Numbered from the stretch's first letter, positions 1 to 7,798 are shown. The stretch: 9,771 nt of DNA from Bacillota bacterium (GCA_030705695.1 JAUZPX010000071.1:1-9771); one strand, 5' to 3'. Notes: generated by a model not told the origin, from the letters alone. Numbers and translations: made by a program.

Positions 1-267
1 GAAACGCTAAAAGAGCTTGAGGGCAAGCCTGTTTATCTGACTGTTGACCTTGATGTTCTTGATCCGTCAGAATTTTGCGGTACTGGAACTCCTGAAGCGG
101 GCGGAATCAAGTTTAAAGAACTGGAGCAAGTTTTGCCATTTTTAGAGGACGTAAATATTGTCGGGTTCGATATCAACGAGCTTGCACCTGTTTATGATCC
201 AAGCGGAGTTTCGACTGCCGTCGCATGTAAAATTTTAAGAGAGCTTTTATTGGCTATTTATAAATGA
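1..267 (+). CDS. speB: Agmatinase (ureohydrolase family), C-terminal part
   Basis: The window opens inside this gene; 88 codons remain, ending in TGA. Agmatinases hydrolyse agmatine to putrescine and urea in the cytoplasm with two Mn2+ ions. Visible family signatures are VDLDVLDPS (about residues 15-23 of the fragment), which carries the metal-binding Asp residues, GTGTPEAGG with the conserved Glu, and the C-terminal GFDINELAPVYDPSG stretch. Family members are usually near 285-300 residues, so roughly two thirds lies upstream of position 1. The next gene begins 41 bases downstream on the same strand with no terminator between, so they are very likely co-transcribed. Putrescine made here would be the amine substrate of the next enzyme. 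Arginase or another ureohydrolase cannot be fully excluded from the C-terminus alone, but the polyamine neighbours favour agmatinase. Confidence 0.88.
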   Translation, partial: ETLKELEGKPVYLTVDLDVLDPSEFCGTGTPEAGGIKFKELEQVLPFLEDVNIVGFDINELAPVYDPSGVSTAVACKILRELLLAIYK

Positions 268-308
268 TATTTTTAAAATTGCGGACAAGCCTATAGGAGG
301 ATATAAAA

Positions 309-1508
309 ATGGGAAGAGCTTTAATAATCGGTGCTGGCGGAGTAGCCAGTGTTGTTGTGCATAAATGCTGTCAAAACAACGATGTGTTCGAGGAAATCTG
401 CATTGCCAGCCGTACTAAATCAAAATGCGATGCATTAAAAGAATCAGTTAAACAATATAAAACAAAAGTAACTACAGCTCAGGTGGACGCAAATAACGTT
501 CCTGAGCTTGTTGCGCTTATAAAAGAGTATAAACCTCAGATTGTTATAAATGTTGCTCTTCCATATCAGGATCTTACGATTATGGACGCTTGTCTCGAAA
601 CAAAAGTAGACTATCTTGATACAGCAAATTATGAACCTGAAGATACTGCAAAATTTGAGTACAAATGGCAGTGGGCATATCGTGAAAAGTTTGAAAAGGC
701 AGGAATAACAGCTGTTCTCGGCAGCGGATTTGACCCGGGTGTTACGGGTGTGTTTTCAGCTTATGCTTTGAAGCATCAGTTTGACGAGATAAATTATATC
801 GATATTTTAGATGCCAACGCAGGCGACCACGGTTATCCGTTTGCCACTAATTTCAATCCTGAAATAAACATCCGTGAGGTTTCCGCAAAAGGAAGCTACA
901 TTGAAAACGGCAAATGGATTGAAACTGAGCCAATGGAAATAAAAAGAGTTTATGATTTTCCTGAAATCGGCGAAAAAGATATGTATTTGCTCCATCATGA
1001 AGAGCTTGAAAGCCTTGCGCTTAATATTAAAGGAATAAAAAGAATTCGCTTTTTCATGACATTTTCGCAGAACTATCTTACTCATTTGAAATGCCTTGAA
1101 AATGTAGCTATGACTTCTATTGAGCCAATTGACTATGAAGGCAAAAAGATAGTGCCTTTGCAATTTTTAAAAGCTGTGCTGCCAGACCCAGCATCACTTG
1201 GACCACGCACAAAAGGCAAGACGAATATAGGCTGCATTTTTATTGGGAATAAAGACGGCAAAGAAAAACATTATTATCTTTATAATGTTTGTGATCATGA
1301 AGAATGCTATAAAGAAGTAGGCTCACAGGCGATTTCTTACACAACTGGCGTTCCTGCTATGATAGGTGCAATGATGTTGCTTACTGGCAAGTGGAAAAAG
1401 CCTGGTGTTTATAATGTCGAGGAATTTGACCCTGATCCGTACATGGATGCATTGAACAAGTGGGGGCTTCCGTGGAACGAGAGCTTTACTCCGAACCTTG
1501 TTGAATAA
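309..1508 (+). CDS. Carboxynorspermidine/carboxyspermidine dehydrogenase (saccharopine dehydrogenase-like)
   Basis: A 399-residue enzyme of the saccharopine dehydrogenase-like family. In the alternative bacterial spermidine route this family condenses aspartate beta-semialdehyde with putrescine (or diaminopropane) and reduces the Schiff base with NADPH, giving carboxyspermidine (or carboxynorspermidine). The N-terminus is a Rossmann fold with a glycine motif, IIGAGGVAS (residues 6-14). Further family-like stretches are INVALPYQD (80-88), VDYLDTANYE (100-109) and GSGFDPGVTG (138-147). Length fits the family. The start is well set by AGGAGG at 295-300, 8 bases before ATG. Agmatinase upstream and the cognate decarboxylase downstream give the assignment; a true lysine-pathway saccharopine dehydrogenase is unlikely in this context. 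Putrescine is the probable amine because agmatinase makes it, so carboxyspermidine is the likely product. That substrate choice is inference. Confidence 0.88.
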   Translation: MGRALIIGAGGVASVVVHKCCQNNDVFEEICIASRTKSKCDALKESVKQYKTKVTTAQVDANNVPELVALIKEYKPQIVINVALPYQDLTIMDACLETKVDYLDTANYEPEDTAKFEYKWQWAYREKFEKAGITAVLGSGFDPGVTGVFSAYALKHQFDEINYIDILDANAGDHGYPFATNFNPEINIREVSAKGSYIENGKWIETEPMEIKRVYDFPEIGEKDMYLLHHEELESLALNIKGIKRIRFFMTFSQNYLTHLKCLENVAMTSIEPIDYEGKKIVPLQFLKAVLPDPASLGPRTKGKTNIGCIFIGNKDGKEKHYYLYNVCDHEECYKEVGSQAISYTTGVPAMIGAMMLLTGKWKKPGVYNVEEFDPDPYMDALNKWGLPWNESFTPNLVE

Positions 1509-1540
1509 TTTAAAAGCTAAAAGATTTTAAGGAGTTATTC

Positions 1541-2701
1541 ATGAATATTTCCGATTTGCCTTTCGACCCTCAAAAATAAAATACACCTTGATATAGTGTT
1601 GATGAAAATTTGCTTATAAAAAATCTTCAAATATTAAAAAGCGTTATTGACAGAACGGGATGTAAAATTTTACTTGCTCAAAAGGCATTTTCAATGTACA
1701 GCACATATCCGCTTATAGCAAAATACCTTTCTGGTACTACTGCCAGCGGGCTATATGAGGCAAAGCTGGGATATGAGGAATTCGGTAAAGAAGTTCATGT
1801 GTACTCTCCAGCTTATTCAGAGGAAGATTTTTCGCAAATCGTTAAAATCAGCGACCATATTGTTTTTAATTCTATTTCTCAGTGGAAAAAATATAAAAAT
1901 CAGGTGCAGTCATGCGGACGTGAGATTGAGTGCGGAATACGTATTAATCCTGAATATTCCGAAATTGAAACAGATATTTATAATCCATGCGGTACTTTTT
2001 CAAGGCTTGGAACAACTCTTGAAAGCTTTGAAAATGACTTGAAAAATATTTCTCTTGACGGTATTTCTGGGCTTGCTTTTCATACAATGTGTGAGCAAAA
2101 CGCTGACACTTTAGAACGCACATTAAAAGCTGTTGAGGAAAAATTCGGTAAATACATATATAAAATCAAATGGATTAATTTTGGCGGAGGCCATCATATT
2201 ACACGTGATGATTATGACATTGAAAAACTAATATCATGCATAAAGTCAATTAAAGAAAAATACGGTGTTGAAGTATATTTAGAGCCGGGTGAAGCAATTG
2301 CGCTGAACGCCGGGTATTTGGTTGCAAGTGTACTCGATACAATGAAGAACGGAATGGATATCGCAATTCTTGACACATCAGCAGAATGCCATATGCCCGA
2401 TGTTATTGAAATGCCTTATCGTCCGAATATTATAGAGGCAGGGAAGCAGGGCGAAAACCAATTCCTTTATCGTCTGGCAGGACCCACATGTCTTGCTGGT
2501 GATATTATCGGCGATTATTCTTTTTCAGAACCGCTAAAACAGGGAGATCGACTTGTTTTTTGCGATATGGCAATTTACACGATGGTAAAAAACAATACGT
2601 TTAACGGAATGCGTTTACCGTCAATTTTTTTATGCGATAGAAATAAAACAATAAAAACTGTTAAAAATTTTAATTATGAAGACTTTAAAAACAGATTGTA
2701 A
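1541..2701 (+). pseudogene. nspC: Carboxynorspermidine/carboxyspermidine decarboxylase with two in-frame stops near the N-terminus
   Basis: This PLP-dependent, alanine racemase-fold decarboxylase would remove the carboxyl group from carboxy(nor)spermidine to give (nor)spermidine. The natural start is ATG 1541, behind AAGGAG (1529-1534, 6-base gap). It reads MNISDLPFDPQK, then TAA (1577-1579), then NTP, then TGA (1589-1591), then YSVDENLLIKNL in the same frame. Beyond the stops 370 codons are open to TAA 2701. Counting residues from TTG 1610, visible motifs are AQKAFS (23-28, likely Schiff-base lysine K25), GLAFHTMCEQNAD (154-166), INFGGGHH (189-196, phosphate loop), LEPGEA (224-229), GPTCLAGD (291-298) and DMAIYTM (319-325). 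The longest uninterrupted frame could start at TTG 1610, but it has no ribosome binding site and would lose the first strand of the beta-barrel domain. Either it is a recent pseudogene, or the stops are sequence errors, or an unusual start or readthrough is used. Family assignment is firm; functional state is not. Confidence 0.72.
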
Positions 2702-2747
2702 AACATGGCTTTAATTATAAAAAAATATTCCATTTTTCTTAAATTAA

Positions 2748-2756
2748 TGGTATAAT
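2748..2756 (+). promoter_or_regulatory. Extended -10 promoter for the penicillin-binding protein gene
   Basis: TGG directly followed by a perfect TATAAT (2751-2756) is an extended -10 sigma-A element. No good -35 box lies 17 bases upstream (TTCCAT), which is typical of extended -10 promoters. It lies between the nspC stop and the PBP start, about 40 bases before the ATG, in a 96-base gap with no GC-rich terminator hairpin. It probably starts the PBP-hom-lysC transcript. Confidence 0.7.
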
Positions 2757-2797
2757 ATCTCTTATGTAGCAAATAAAGCAAAGGAGGTTGCAAATCA

Positions 2798-5110
2798 ATG
2801 AGGAAGACTGATATTACTAAATTGACAGGTGAAATTGAGCTGAATGAGAAAGAGCATATAAAACCATCGGTTGCTGCAAAAGATGCTTTGAAAGTCACTT
2901 GGAAATTTTTAATTACTGCATTTACTATCTTATTGGTTTCAGGCTCAATTGTAACTGTCTCTATGATTATTTATATTTTTAGTTTTGCCGATGAACCTAC
3001 AGGCATTAATTTAAGAAACGAAAAGCTGAATTTAACCAGCTTTATTTATACAACAGATGATAAAGGCAACACGAAAGTTTATCAGAAACTATATGGGGAT
3101 CAAAACCGTGTTCGTGTTGACTATAAAGATATTCCACAGGCAATGAAAGATGCCATTGTCTCCATTGAGGACAAACGTTTCTGGCAACATCACGGTGTAG
3201 ATTGGCAGCGAACACTCGGTGCTGTGCTTAATTTATCTTCAGGCAGCAACAGTTATGGAGGTTCCACTCTAACACAACAGTTAATAAAAAATATCAGCAA
3301 CGATAATGAAGTAAGTTTAAACCGTAAAATTCGTGAGATTTTCCGTGCACTTAATTTAGAAAAACAATACTCAAAAGATGAAATTCTTGAAGCTTATTTA
3401 AATACTGTTCCTTTCGGTAACGGAACCTGCGGATGTCAGGCTGCCGCAAACCTTTATTTTAATAAAAATATTAAAGACTGTGATATCGCACAGTGTGCTG
3501 CAATTGCAGGTATCACACAAAATCCTTCTAAGTATGATCCGCTTATATATCCTGATAATAACCGTGTCCGTCGTGAAACAGTTATTAAAGCAATGTATGA
3601 CCAAGGGAAAATCACAAAAGCTCAATATGACCAAGCAATGGAAGAATCCAAGACAATGACATTTGTCGGTTATACCATTGACAGAAGCAGTTCGCAAAGC
3701 ACAAATACAACTCAAAATTGGTATATTGACGCACTGTTCCGCGATGTTCAACGTGATCTTTCCGTTAAACTGAATATTAATGAAGATACAGCAGCTTCAA
3801 TGCTTTACTCTGAAGGTTTGAAAATTTACAGCGCTATGGATGTTGATACTCAGACATACATGGAAAAAGTGGCTACAAGTATAGATAAATCAGACGACCC
3901 GGGTTTACAGACAGGTATGGTCTTGATGGACTTCAGAGGCAGAATAATTGCAACTGTAGGAAGTTCAATAAAAAAGAACGGTAATCTTTTGTATGACAGA
4001 GCTACAAATTCACCGCAACAGCCCGGATCAACAATTAAACCGATAATTGTATATCCAATGTCTCTTGAAAACAAGAGTATTTATTACTCTTCAACTGTTA
4101 CCGACGAACCTATGAAGAATTATTATTCCGACGGTTCTGCGGGACCTGTCAACTGGTATTCAGGATATAGGGGGTCAATGCTTGTACCGAAGGCAATTGA
4201 ATGGTCTGCAAACTGCCCAGTTGTTCAATTGATGAACAATTCAATCGGAACGAAAGCTGCATATAACCAGGCTGTTTCCATGCTTGGATTCTCTCATCTT
4301 AGTGCCGAGCAAGACTCGAAGAACACAGGCGCTTTGTCTATCGGAGGAATGACAGGCGGAGTTACCGTACGTGAAATGTGTGCAGCTACGGCATATCTAG
4401 GCAGTGGTGGACGTTATTATGCACCGTACACATATTATTATGTAACAGATAACAACGATAACGTAATTTTAGATAACCGCGATGAAATCCCAAAGCAAGC
4501 TTATTCTCCAGAAACAGCAACTATTATGAACAAGCTTCTTCGCTATAATGTTGTAAATGCCGTCAATGACCGATATACACAAGCTTGGCGTGCTTATATG
4601 GGGTCTGATTGGGATATTATAGGTAAAACAGGATCAACCGACAAATATAAAGACTCCTGGTTTATCGGTGCCTCTCCTTATTGTTGTATGGCTGTTTGGA
4701 ATGGTTTTGATTCTTCGGATACTATTTCCATTAACGGACGAGCCAATTCAAGTACGTCATTCAAAAAAGTTATGGAATATTATCTGAAAAATAAAAGTTC
4801 CAAGAAAGATTACGATTTTGCGCAGGATGTCATATCTGCAAATTATGATATTTACACGGGAAAGTTGACGACTTCTTCCGGTTCAGGTACGGCACAGGGG
4901 TGGTACACAAAGGATAATATGCCGCCATATGAATACAGCGGTTATGATTCATCAAACGACAATACTACCTCGTCAAGCAGTTCTTCAAGTTCATCAACCT
5001 CGTCAACATCTTCAACTGCTTCAACATCAAGCGAAGGAAGTACTTCTTCAAACAGCAACAATAATACAACCTCGTCAAAAACTTCGACATCAAGCAAGCC
5101 GACGGGATAG
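2798..5110 (+). CDS. Class A penicillin-binding protein (PBP1A-type transglycosylase/transpeptidase)
   Basis: A 770-residue bifunctional peptidoglycan synthase. A cytoplasmic N-terminus (about 1-34) precedes one membrane anchor (about 35-63), so the catalytic part is outside the cell. The glycosyltransferase 51 domain (about 85-270) shows EDKRFWQHHGVD with the catalytic Glu at 124, GGSTLTQQLIKN (154-165) and RKIREIFRALNLE (177-189). It polymerises lipid II into glycan strands. The transpeptidase domain (about 370-660) has all three active-site motifs: STIK (nucleophile S411, K414), SAN (470-472) and KTG (610-612). It cross-links stem peptides and is the beta-lactam target. A Ser/Thr/Asn-rich low-complexity tail occupies about 724-770. 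The start is set by AGGAGG (2782-2787), 10 bases before ATG. hom follows 41 bases downstream without an evident terminator. The domain assignment is certain; which numbered PBP it is cannot be told from sequence alone. Confidence 0.95.
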   Translation: MRKTDITKLTGEIELNEKEHIKPSVAAKDALKVTWKFLITAFTILLVSGSIVTVSMIIYIFSFADEPTGINLRNEKLNLTSFIYTTDDKGNTKVYQKLYGDQNRVRVDYKDIPQAMKDAIVSIEDKRFWQHHGVDWQRTLGAVLNLSSGSNSYGGSTLTQQLIKNISNDNEVSLNRKIREIFRALNLEKQYSKDEILEAYLNTVPFGNGTCGCQAAANLYFNKNIKDCDIAQCAAIAGITQNPSKYDPLIYPDNNRVRRETVIKAMYDQGKITKAQYDQAMEESKTMTFVGYTIDRSSSQSTNTTQNWYIDALFRDVQRDLSVKLNINEDTAASMLYSEGLKIYSAMDVDTQTYMEKVATSIDKSDDPGLQTGMVLMDFRGRIIATVGSSIKKNGNLLYDRATNSPQQPGSTIKPIIVYPMSLENKSIYYSSTVTDEPMKNYYSDGSAGPVNWYSGYRGSMLVPKAIEWSANCPVVQLMNNSIGTKAAYNQAVSMLGFSHLSAEQDSKNTGALSIGGMTGGVTVREMCAATAYLGSGGRYYAPYTYYYVTDNNDNVILDNRDEIPKQAYSPETATIMNKLLRYNVVNAVNDRYTQAWRAYMGSDWDIIGKTGSTDKYKDSWFIGASPYCCMAVWNGFDSSDTISINGRANSSTSFKKVMEYYLKNKSSKKDYDFAQDVISANYDIYTGKLTTSSGSGTAQGWYTKDNMPPYEYSGYDSSNDNTTSSSSSSSSSTSSTSSTASTSSEGSTSSNSNNNTTSSKTSTSSKPTG
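4967..5107 (+). repeat. Low-complexity Ser/Thr-rich coding tail of the PBP gene
   Basis: The last 47 codons of the PBP gene encode almost only Ser, Thr, Asn and a few Lys, ending in KPTG. The DNA is built from short in-frame TCA/ACA/TCG words, and the ten-base word ACCTCGTCAA occurs three times (4967, 4997, 5069), all in the same codon phase. This looks like a disordered extracellular linker grown by short-repeat expansion. Similar tails are common on clostridial class A PBPs; their role is not known to me. Confidence 0.75.
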
Positions 5111-5151
5111 ATAGTTAAATATAATCAAGCGAATAAAACTGAGGTGAATCT

Positions 5152-6393
5152 ATGCAAATCGCAATTATGGGTTACGGCGTTGTGGGAACAGGCGTTGCGG
5201 AAGTTATCTGTACACATGCTGAAGGCTTAAAAAAGCGGGCGCAGGAAGAAATCGAGATTAAGTATATTCTTGATATTCGTGAGTTCCCTGACAGCCCTCT
5301 TGCCGATAAGTTTACTAAATCTTTTGATGACATAATAAACGACGACGAAGTAAAAGTTGTTGTTGAAGTTATGGGTGGGCTCACACCTGCTTTTGATTAT
5401 GTCAAACGTTGCCTTGAGAGCGGTAAAAGTGTTGTTACATCAAACAAAGAGCTTGTTGCCGCAAAAGGCGCAGAGCTTTTGAAAATAGCTCTTGAAAAGA
5501 ATGTAAACTTTCTTTTTGAGGCTAGCGTTGGCGGCGGAATCCCCATTATCAGACCTATAAGCCAATGCCTTGCAGCCAATGAAGTTGATGAAATTATCGG
5601 AATCTTAAACGGAACGACTAACTTCATTTTAACGAAAATGATTCGTGAACAAATGAATTTTCAAGATGCACTGTCCTTGGCTCAGAGCCTTGGTTATGCG
5701 GAACGTAATCCTGCTGCCGATGTTGAAGGCGGCGATACTTGCCGCAAAATCTGTATTTTAGCATCGTTGACATTCGGAAAGCACGTTTATCCTGAAACCG
5801 TATATACGGAAGGGATTACTAATATCACGCTTGAAGACGTTGAATATGCTGCGGCTTTCGGTTCTGTGATTAAACTGATTGGTCGAGTAAAAATGCTTGA
5901 TAACGGCAAGATGGATATTGTAACTGCTCCGATGCTTATTAGCCGTGATTCGCAGCTTGCAAGCGTTGACGATGTGTTTAACGGTATTATGGTTCGTGGA
6001 GATGCCACTGGGGATGTACTGTTTTACGGAAAGGGCGCAGGAAAACTTCCGACAGCCAGTGCGGTTGTAGCTGATGTTATTGACTGTGTTAAGCATCAGC
6101 ATGCACGTAAATATCTGTTCTGGGCTGATGGAAAACCTGAAGATGTGCTTCCATTCGGTGAATCTTTCACAAGGCTTTATGTCCGTTGTGAATCAGATAA
6201 TAAGGAACAAGCATTTAAGGATTCTGAAAATGCACTTACACATATAAAGCGTATTTACCGTGATGGGGAAGAAGACAAAGAATTCGCATTTGTCACCTGT
6301 GAAGATTCTTATAAAAATTTATTAAAGAGCATTGCTTCTTTGGAAGAAAAGGGAGTTACCGTCCTTTCTAAAATTCGCATTGCATCACTTTGA
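5152..6393 (+). CDS. hom: Homoserine dehydrogenase with C-terminal ACT domain
   Basis: A 413-residue enzyme that reduces aspartate beta-semialdehyde to homoserine with NAD(P)H, the committed step to threonine and methionine. Residues 1-125 form the nucleotide-binding fold with GYGVVGTGV (7-15) and a TSNKELVA motif (about 96-103). The catalytic/dimer domain carries SVGGGIPI, GILNGTTNFIL and the family signature YAERNPAADVEGGDTCRK, with the conserved Glu, two Asp and Lys all present. Residues from about 338 to 413 are an ACT domain, the usual site of threonine feedback inhibition. Length is as expected for the monofunctional, ACT-containing Gram-positive form. The start is set by GAGGTGA (5141-5147). 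It lies 41 bases after the PBP stop and 19 bases before lysC, so it is very likely in one transcript with lysC. A lone TATAAT at 5120-5125 has no -35 partner, so I do not call a promoter there. Confidence 0.95.
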   Translation: MQIAIMGYGVVGTGVAEVICTHAEGLKKRAQEEIEIKYILDIREFPDSPLADKFTKSFDDIINDDEVKVVVEVMGGLTPAFDYVKRCLESGKSVVTSNKELVAAKGAELLKIALEKNVNFLFEASVGGGIPIIRPISQCLAANEVDEIIGILNGTTNFILTKMIREQMNFQDALSLAQSLGYAERNPAADVEGGDTCRKICILASLTFGKHVYPETVYTEGITNITLEDVEYAAAFGSVIKLIGRVKMLDNGKMDIVTAPMLISRDSQLASVDDVFNGIMVRGDATGDVLFYGKGAGKLPTASAVVADVIDCVKHQHARKYLFWADGKPEDVLPFGESFTRLYVRCESDNKEQAFKDSENALTHIKRIYRDGEEDKEFAFVTCEDSYKNLLKSIASLEEKGVTVLSKIRIASL

Positions 6394-6412
6394 GAAATAA
6401 AGGGGTATAACA

Positions 6413-7627
6413 ATGAGTTTGATTGTCCAGAAATTTGGGGGCAGCTCTGTGGCAAATGCAGAGCGTGTATTTAACGTAGCGAAAATCGTTACAGATACAT
6501 ATAAGAAAGGTAATAACGTAATTGTCGTAGTTTCTGCTCAGGGAGATACTACTGACGATTTGATTGAAAAAGCAAAAGAGATAAATCCTGATGCTTCTAA
6601 GCGTGAAATGGATATGCTGCTTTCAAGCGGAGAGCAAATTTCTATTGCGCTGCTTGCGATGGCAATCGAAAAACTTGGTTTTCCGGTTGTCTCTTTGTTA
6701 GGATGGCAGGCAGGGTTTGCAACATCATCTGTGTATTCTTCTGCTCGAATTAAGAAAATTGATACAAACCGCATGAAAAAAGAGCTTGATAAGAAGAACA
6801 TTATCATTGTAGCTGGATTTCAGGGTATAAACAAGTACGATGATGTTACGACTCTCGGCAGAGGCGGTTCAGATACAAGTGCTGTTGCGATTGCCGCTTC
6901 AATGCATGCTGATTTATGTCAGATTTATACTGATGTTGAAGGCGTATATACTGCGGATCCGCGCAAAATTCCGAGTGCCAAGAAACTTGATGAGATTTCA
7001 TATGATGAAATGCTTGAACTTGCTACATTGGGAGCACAAGTTTTAAATAACAGAAGCGTGGAAATGGCAAAGAAATATAATATTGAGCTTGAGGTTATTT
7101 CAAGTCTTACCTGTAAACCCGGAACAATTGTAAAGGAGAAAGCAAAAATGGAGAATACACTTATAAGCGGAGTAGCAAAAGACACCGATGTTGCAAGAAT
7201 ATCAATTACAGGAGTACCCGATCGTCCGGGTCTTGCCTTTAAAATGTTTTCAAAGCTTTCGGCAAAGGATATAAATGTTGACGTTATTTTGCAGTCGATC
7301 GGCCGCGATGGCAAAAAGGATATCTCTTTTACTGTTGCCAGAGGAAAAGGAAAAGAAGCAGTTTCAATTTTAGAGAATTATCTCAGCACGATTGAAGCTG
7401 AAGGCGTTTTATATGATGATAAAATTGCAAAAGTATCAATTGTCGGTGCAGGTATGGAGAGCCATGCAGGTGTTGCTTCAAAGATGTTTGAAGCGTTGTA
7501 CGACTCGCAGATTAATATTCACATGATTGCCACAAGTGAAATCAAAGTTTCCGTGCTTATTGCAGAAGAGGATGCTGACAAAGCAGTAAGTGCAATTTAT
7601 GATAAGTTCTTTGGCAACGATAAATAA
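6413..7627 (+). CDS. lysC: Aspartokinase, monofunctional, with two C-terminal ACT domains
   Basis: A 404-residue kinase that phosphorylates aspartate to aspartyl-4-phosphate, the first step to lysine, threonine, methionine and diaminopimelate for the cell wall. The amino acid kinase domain (about 1-235) shows KFGGSSVANAERV (7-19), SSGEQIS (about 71-77), GRGGSDTSAVAIA and the TDVEGVYTADPR segment. Tandem ACT domains follow, the first around 246-335 and the second beginning near KVSIVGAGMESH (about 344). These bind lysine and/or threonine in relatives. The start is set by AAAGGGG (6399-6405), 7 bases before ATG. The layout matches Bacillus subtilis aspartokinase II and Corynebacterium LysC, including an internal start at ATG 7148 for a beta subunit (separate entry). 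Which amino acid inhibits it cannot be read from the sequence. The paralogue symbol (lysC/ask) is by convention. Confidence 0.95.
   Translation: MSLIVQKFGGSSVANAERVFNVAKIVTDTYKKGNNVIVVVSAQGDTTDDLIEKAKEINPDASKREMDMLLSSGEQISIALLAMAIEKLGFPVVSLLGWQAGFATSSVYSSARIKKIDTNRMKKELDKKNIIIVAGFQGINKYDDVTTLGRGGSDTSAVAIAASMHADLCQIYTDVEGVYTADPRKIPSAKKLDEISYDEMLELATLGAQVLNNRSVEMAKKYNIELEVISSLTCKPGTIVKEKAKMENTLISGVAKDTDVARISITGVPDRPGLAFKMFSKLSAKDINVDVILQSIGRDGKKDISFTVARGKGKEAVSILENYLSTIEAEGVLYDDKIAKVSIVGAGMESHAGVASKMFEALYDSQINIHMIATSEIKVSVLIAEEDADKAVSAIYDKFFGNDK
7132..7150 (+). promoter_or_regulatory. Internal ribosome binding site and start for the aspartokinase beta subunit
   Basis: Inside lysC, AAAGGAG (7132-7138) stands 9 bases before an in-frame ATG (7148-7150, codon 246). 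Translation from it would give a 159-residue protein made only of the two ACT domains. This is the same place where B. subtilis aspartokinase II and C. glutamicum aspartokinase start a separately made beta subunit that forms the alpha2-beta2 enzyme. The SD and start are seen; use of the start is inferred from those relatives. Confidence 0.72.
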
Positions 7628-7640
7628 TTTGAATTAATTT

Positions 7641-7698
7641 CGACATTTGTTGGCAGCCTTTTAAATTTTATTTTGCATTTGGGTTGCCAGCAAAGTCG
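7641..7698 (+). terminator. Long imperfect hairpin after lysC, possible terminator
   Basis: Bases 7646-7658 (TTTGTTGGCAGCC) pair with 7682-7694 (GGTTGCCAGCAAA) over 13 pairs including two G-U pairs. Outside them CGAC (7641-7644) pairs with GTCG (7695-7698) across one bulged A. The loop is 23 bases and AT-rich. Only a short TTTT follows (7701-7704), so as an intrinsic terminator it is weak. It sits 14 bases past the lysC stop, where a terminator is expected. Its 3' arm contains the -35 box of the tRNA promoter. Confidence 0.45.
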
Positions 7699-7712
7699 AC
7701 TTTTGGTATAAT
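7684..7712 (+). promoter_or_regulatory. Near-consensus sigma-A promoter for tRNA-Pro
   Basis: TTGCCA (7684-7689, five of six matches to TTGACA), a 17-base spacer ending in TGG, and a perfect TATAAT (7707-7712). Transcription should begin around 7718-7720, only a few bases before the mature tRNA 5' end at 7723. A strong promoter of this quality is typical of stable RNA genes. Confidence 0.85.
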
Positions 7713-7722
7713 AAAAATCTAT

Positions 7723-7798
7723 CCGGGTGTGGCGCAGCTGGTAGCGCGCTTGACTGGGGGTCAAGAGGCCGTGGGTTCAAGTCCCGCTACTCGGACCA
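7723..7798 (+). tRNA. tRNA-Pro, anticodon GGG
   Basis: A 76-base cloverleaf with encoded CCA. The acceptor stem CCGGGTG (7723-7729) pairs with TACTCGG (7788-7794), with two G-U pairs, followed by discriminator A and CCA (7796-7798). The D stem is GCGC/GCGC (7732-7735 with 7744-7747). The anticodon stem CTTGA/TCAAG (7749-7753 with 7761-7765) closes the loop CTGGGGG, placing anticodon GGG at 7756-7758 with G37 after it, as in proline tRNAs. The T arm is GTGGG, loop TTCAAGT, CCCGC. It decodes CCC and CCU. The gene stands alone, not in a tRNA cluster. Confidence 0.96.

Noticed and set aside
807..1163. Minus-strand and alternate-frame open frames inside the large genes
   Set aside because: These frames lie inside strongly conserved genes on the other strand or frame, lack convincing ribosome binding sites and encode no recognisable domains.
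1577..1591. Stop codon reassignment or selenocysteine at the nspC TGA
   Set aside because: TAA is also present 12 bases before it, and TAA, TGA and TAG all end other genes normally in this window. I see no clear SECIS-type hairpin directly after the TGA.
2702..2747. Terminator after nspC
   Set aside because: Only AT-rich sequence without a GC-containing stem is present, so I cannot support a terminator call.
5120..5125. TATAAT before hom as an independent promoter
   Set aside because: There is no -35 box at 16-18 bases, no TGn extension, and the sequence is AT-rich, so the match can be chance.
7723..7798. tRNA-Pro 3' end as an integration (att) site for a mobile element
   Set aside because: No integrase gene and no second copy of the tRNA 3' end is visible in the window.
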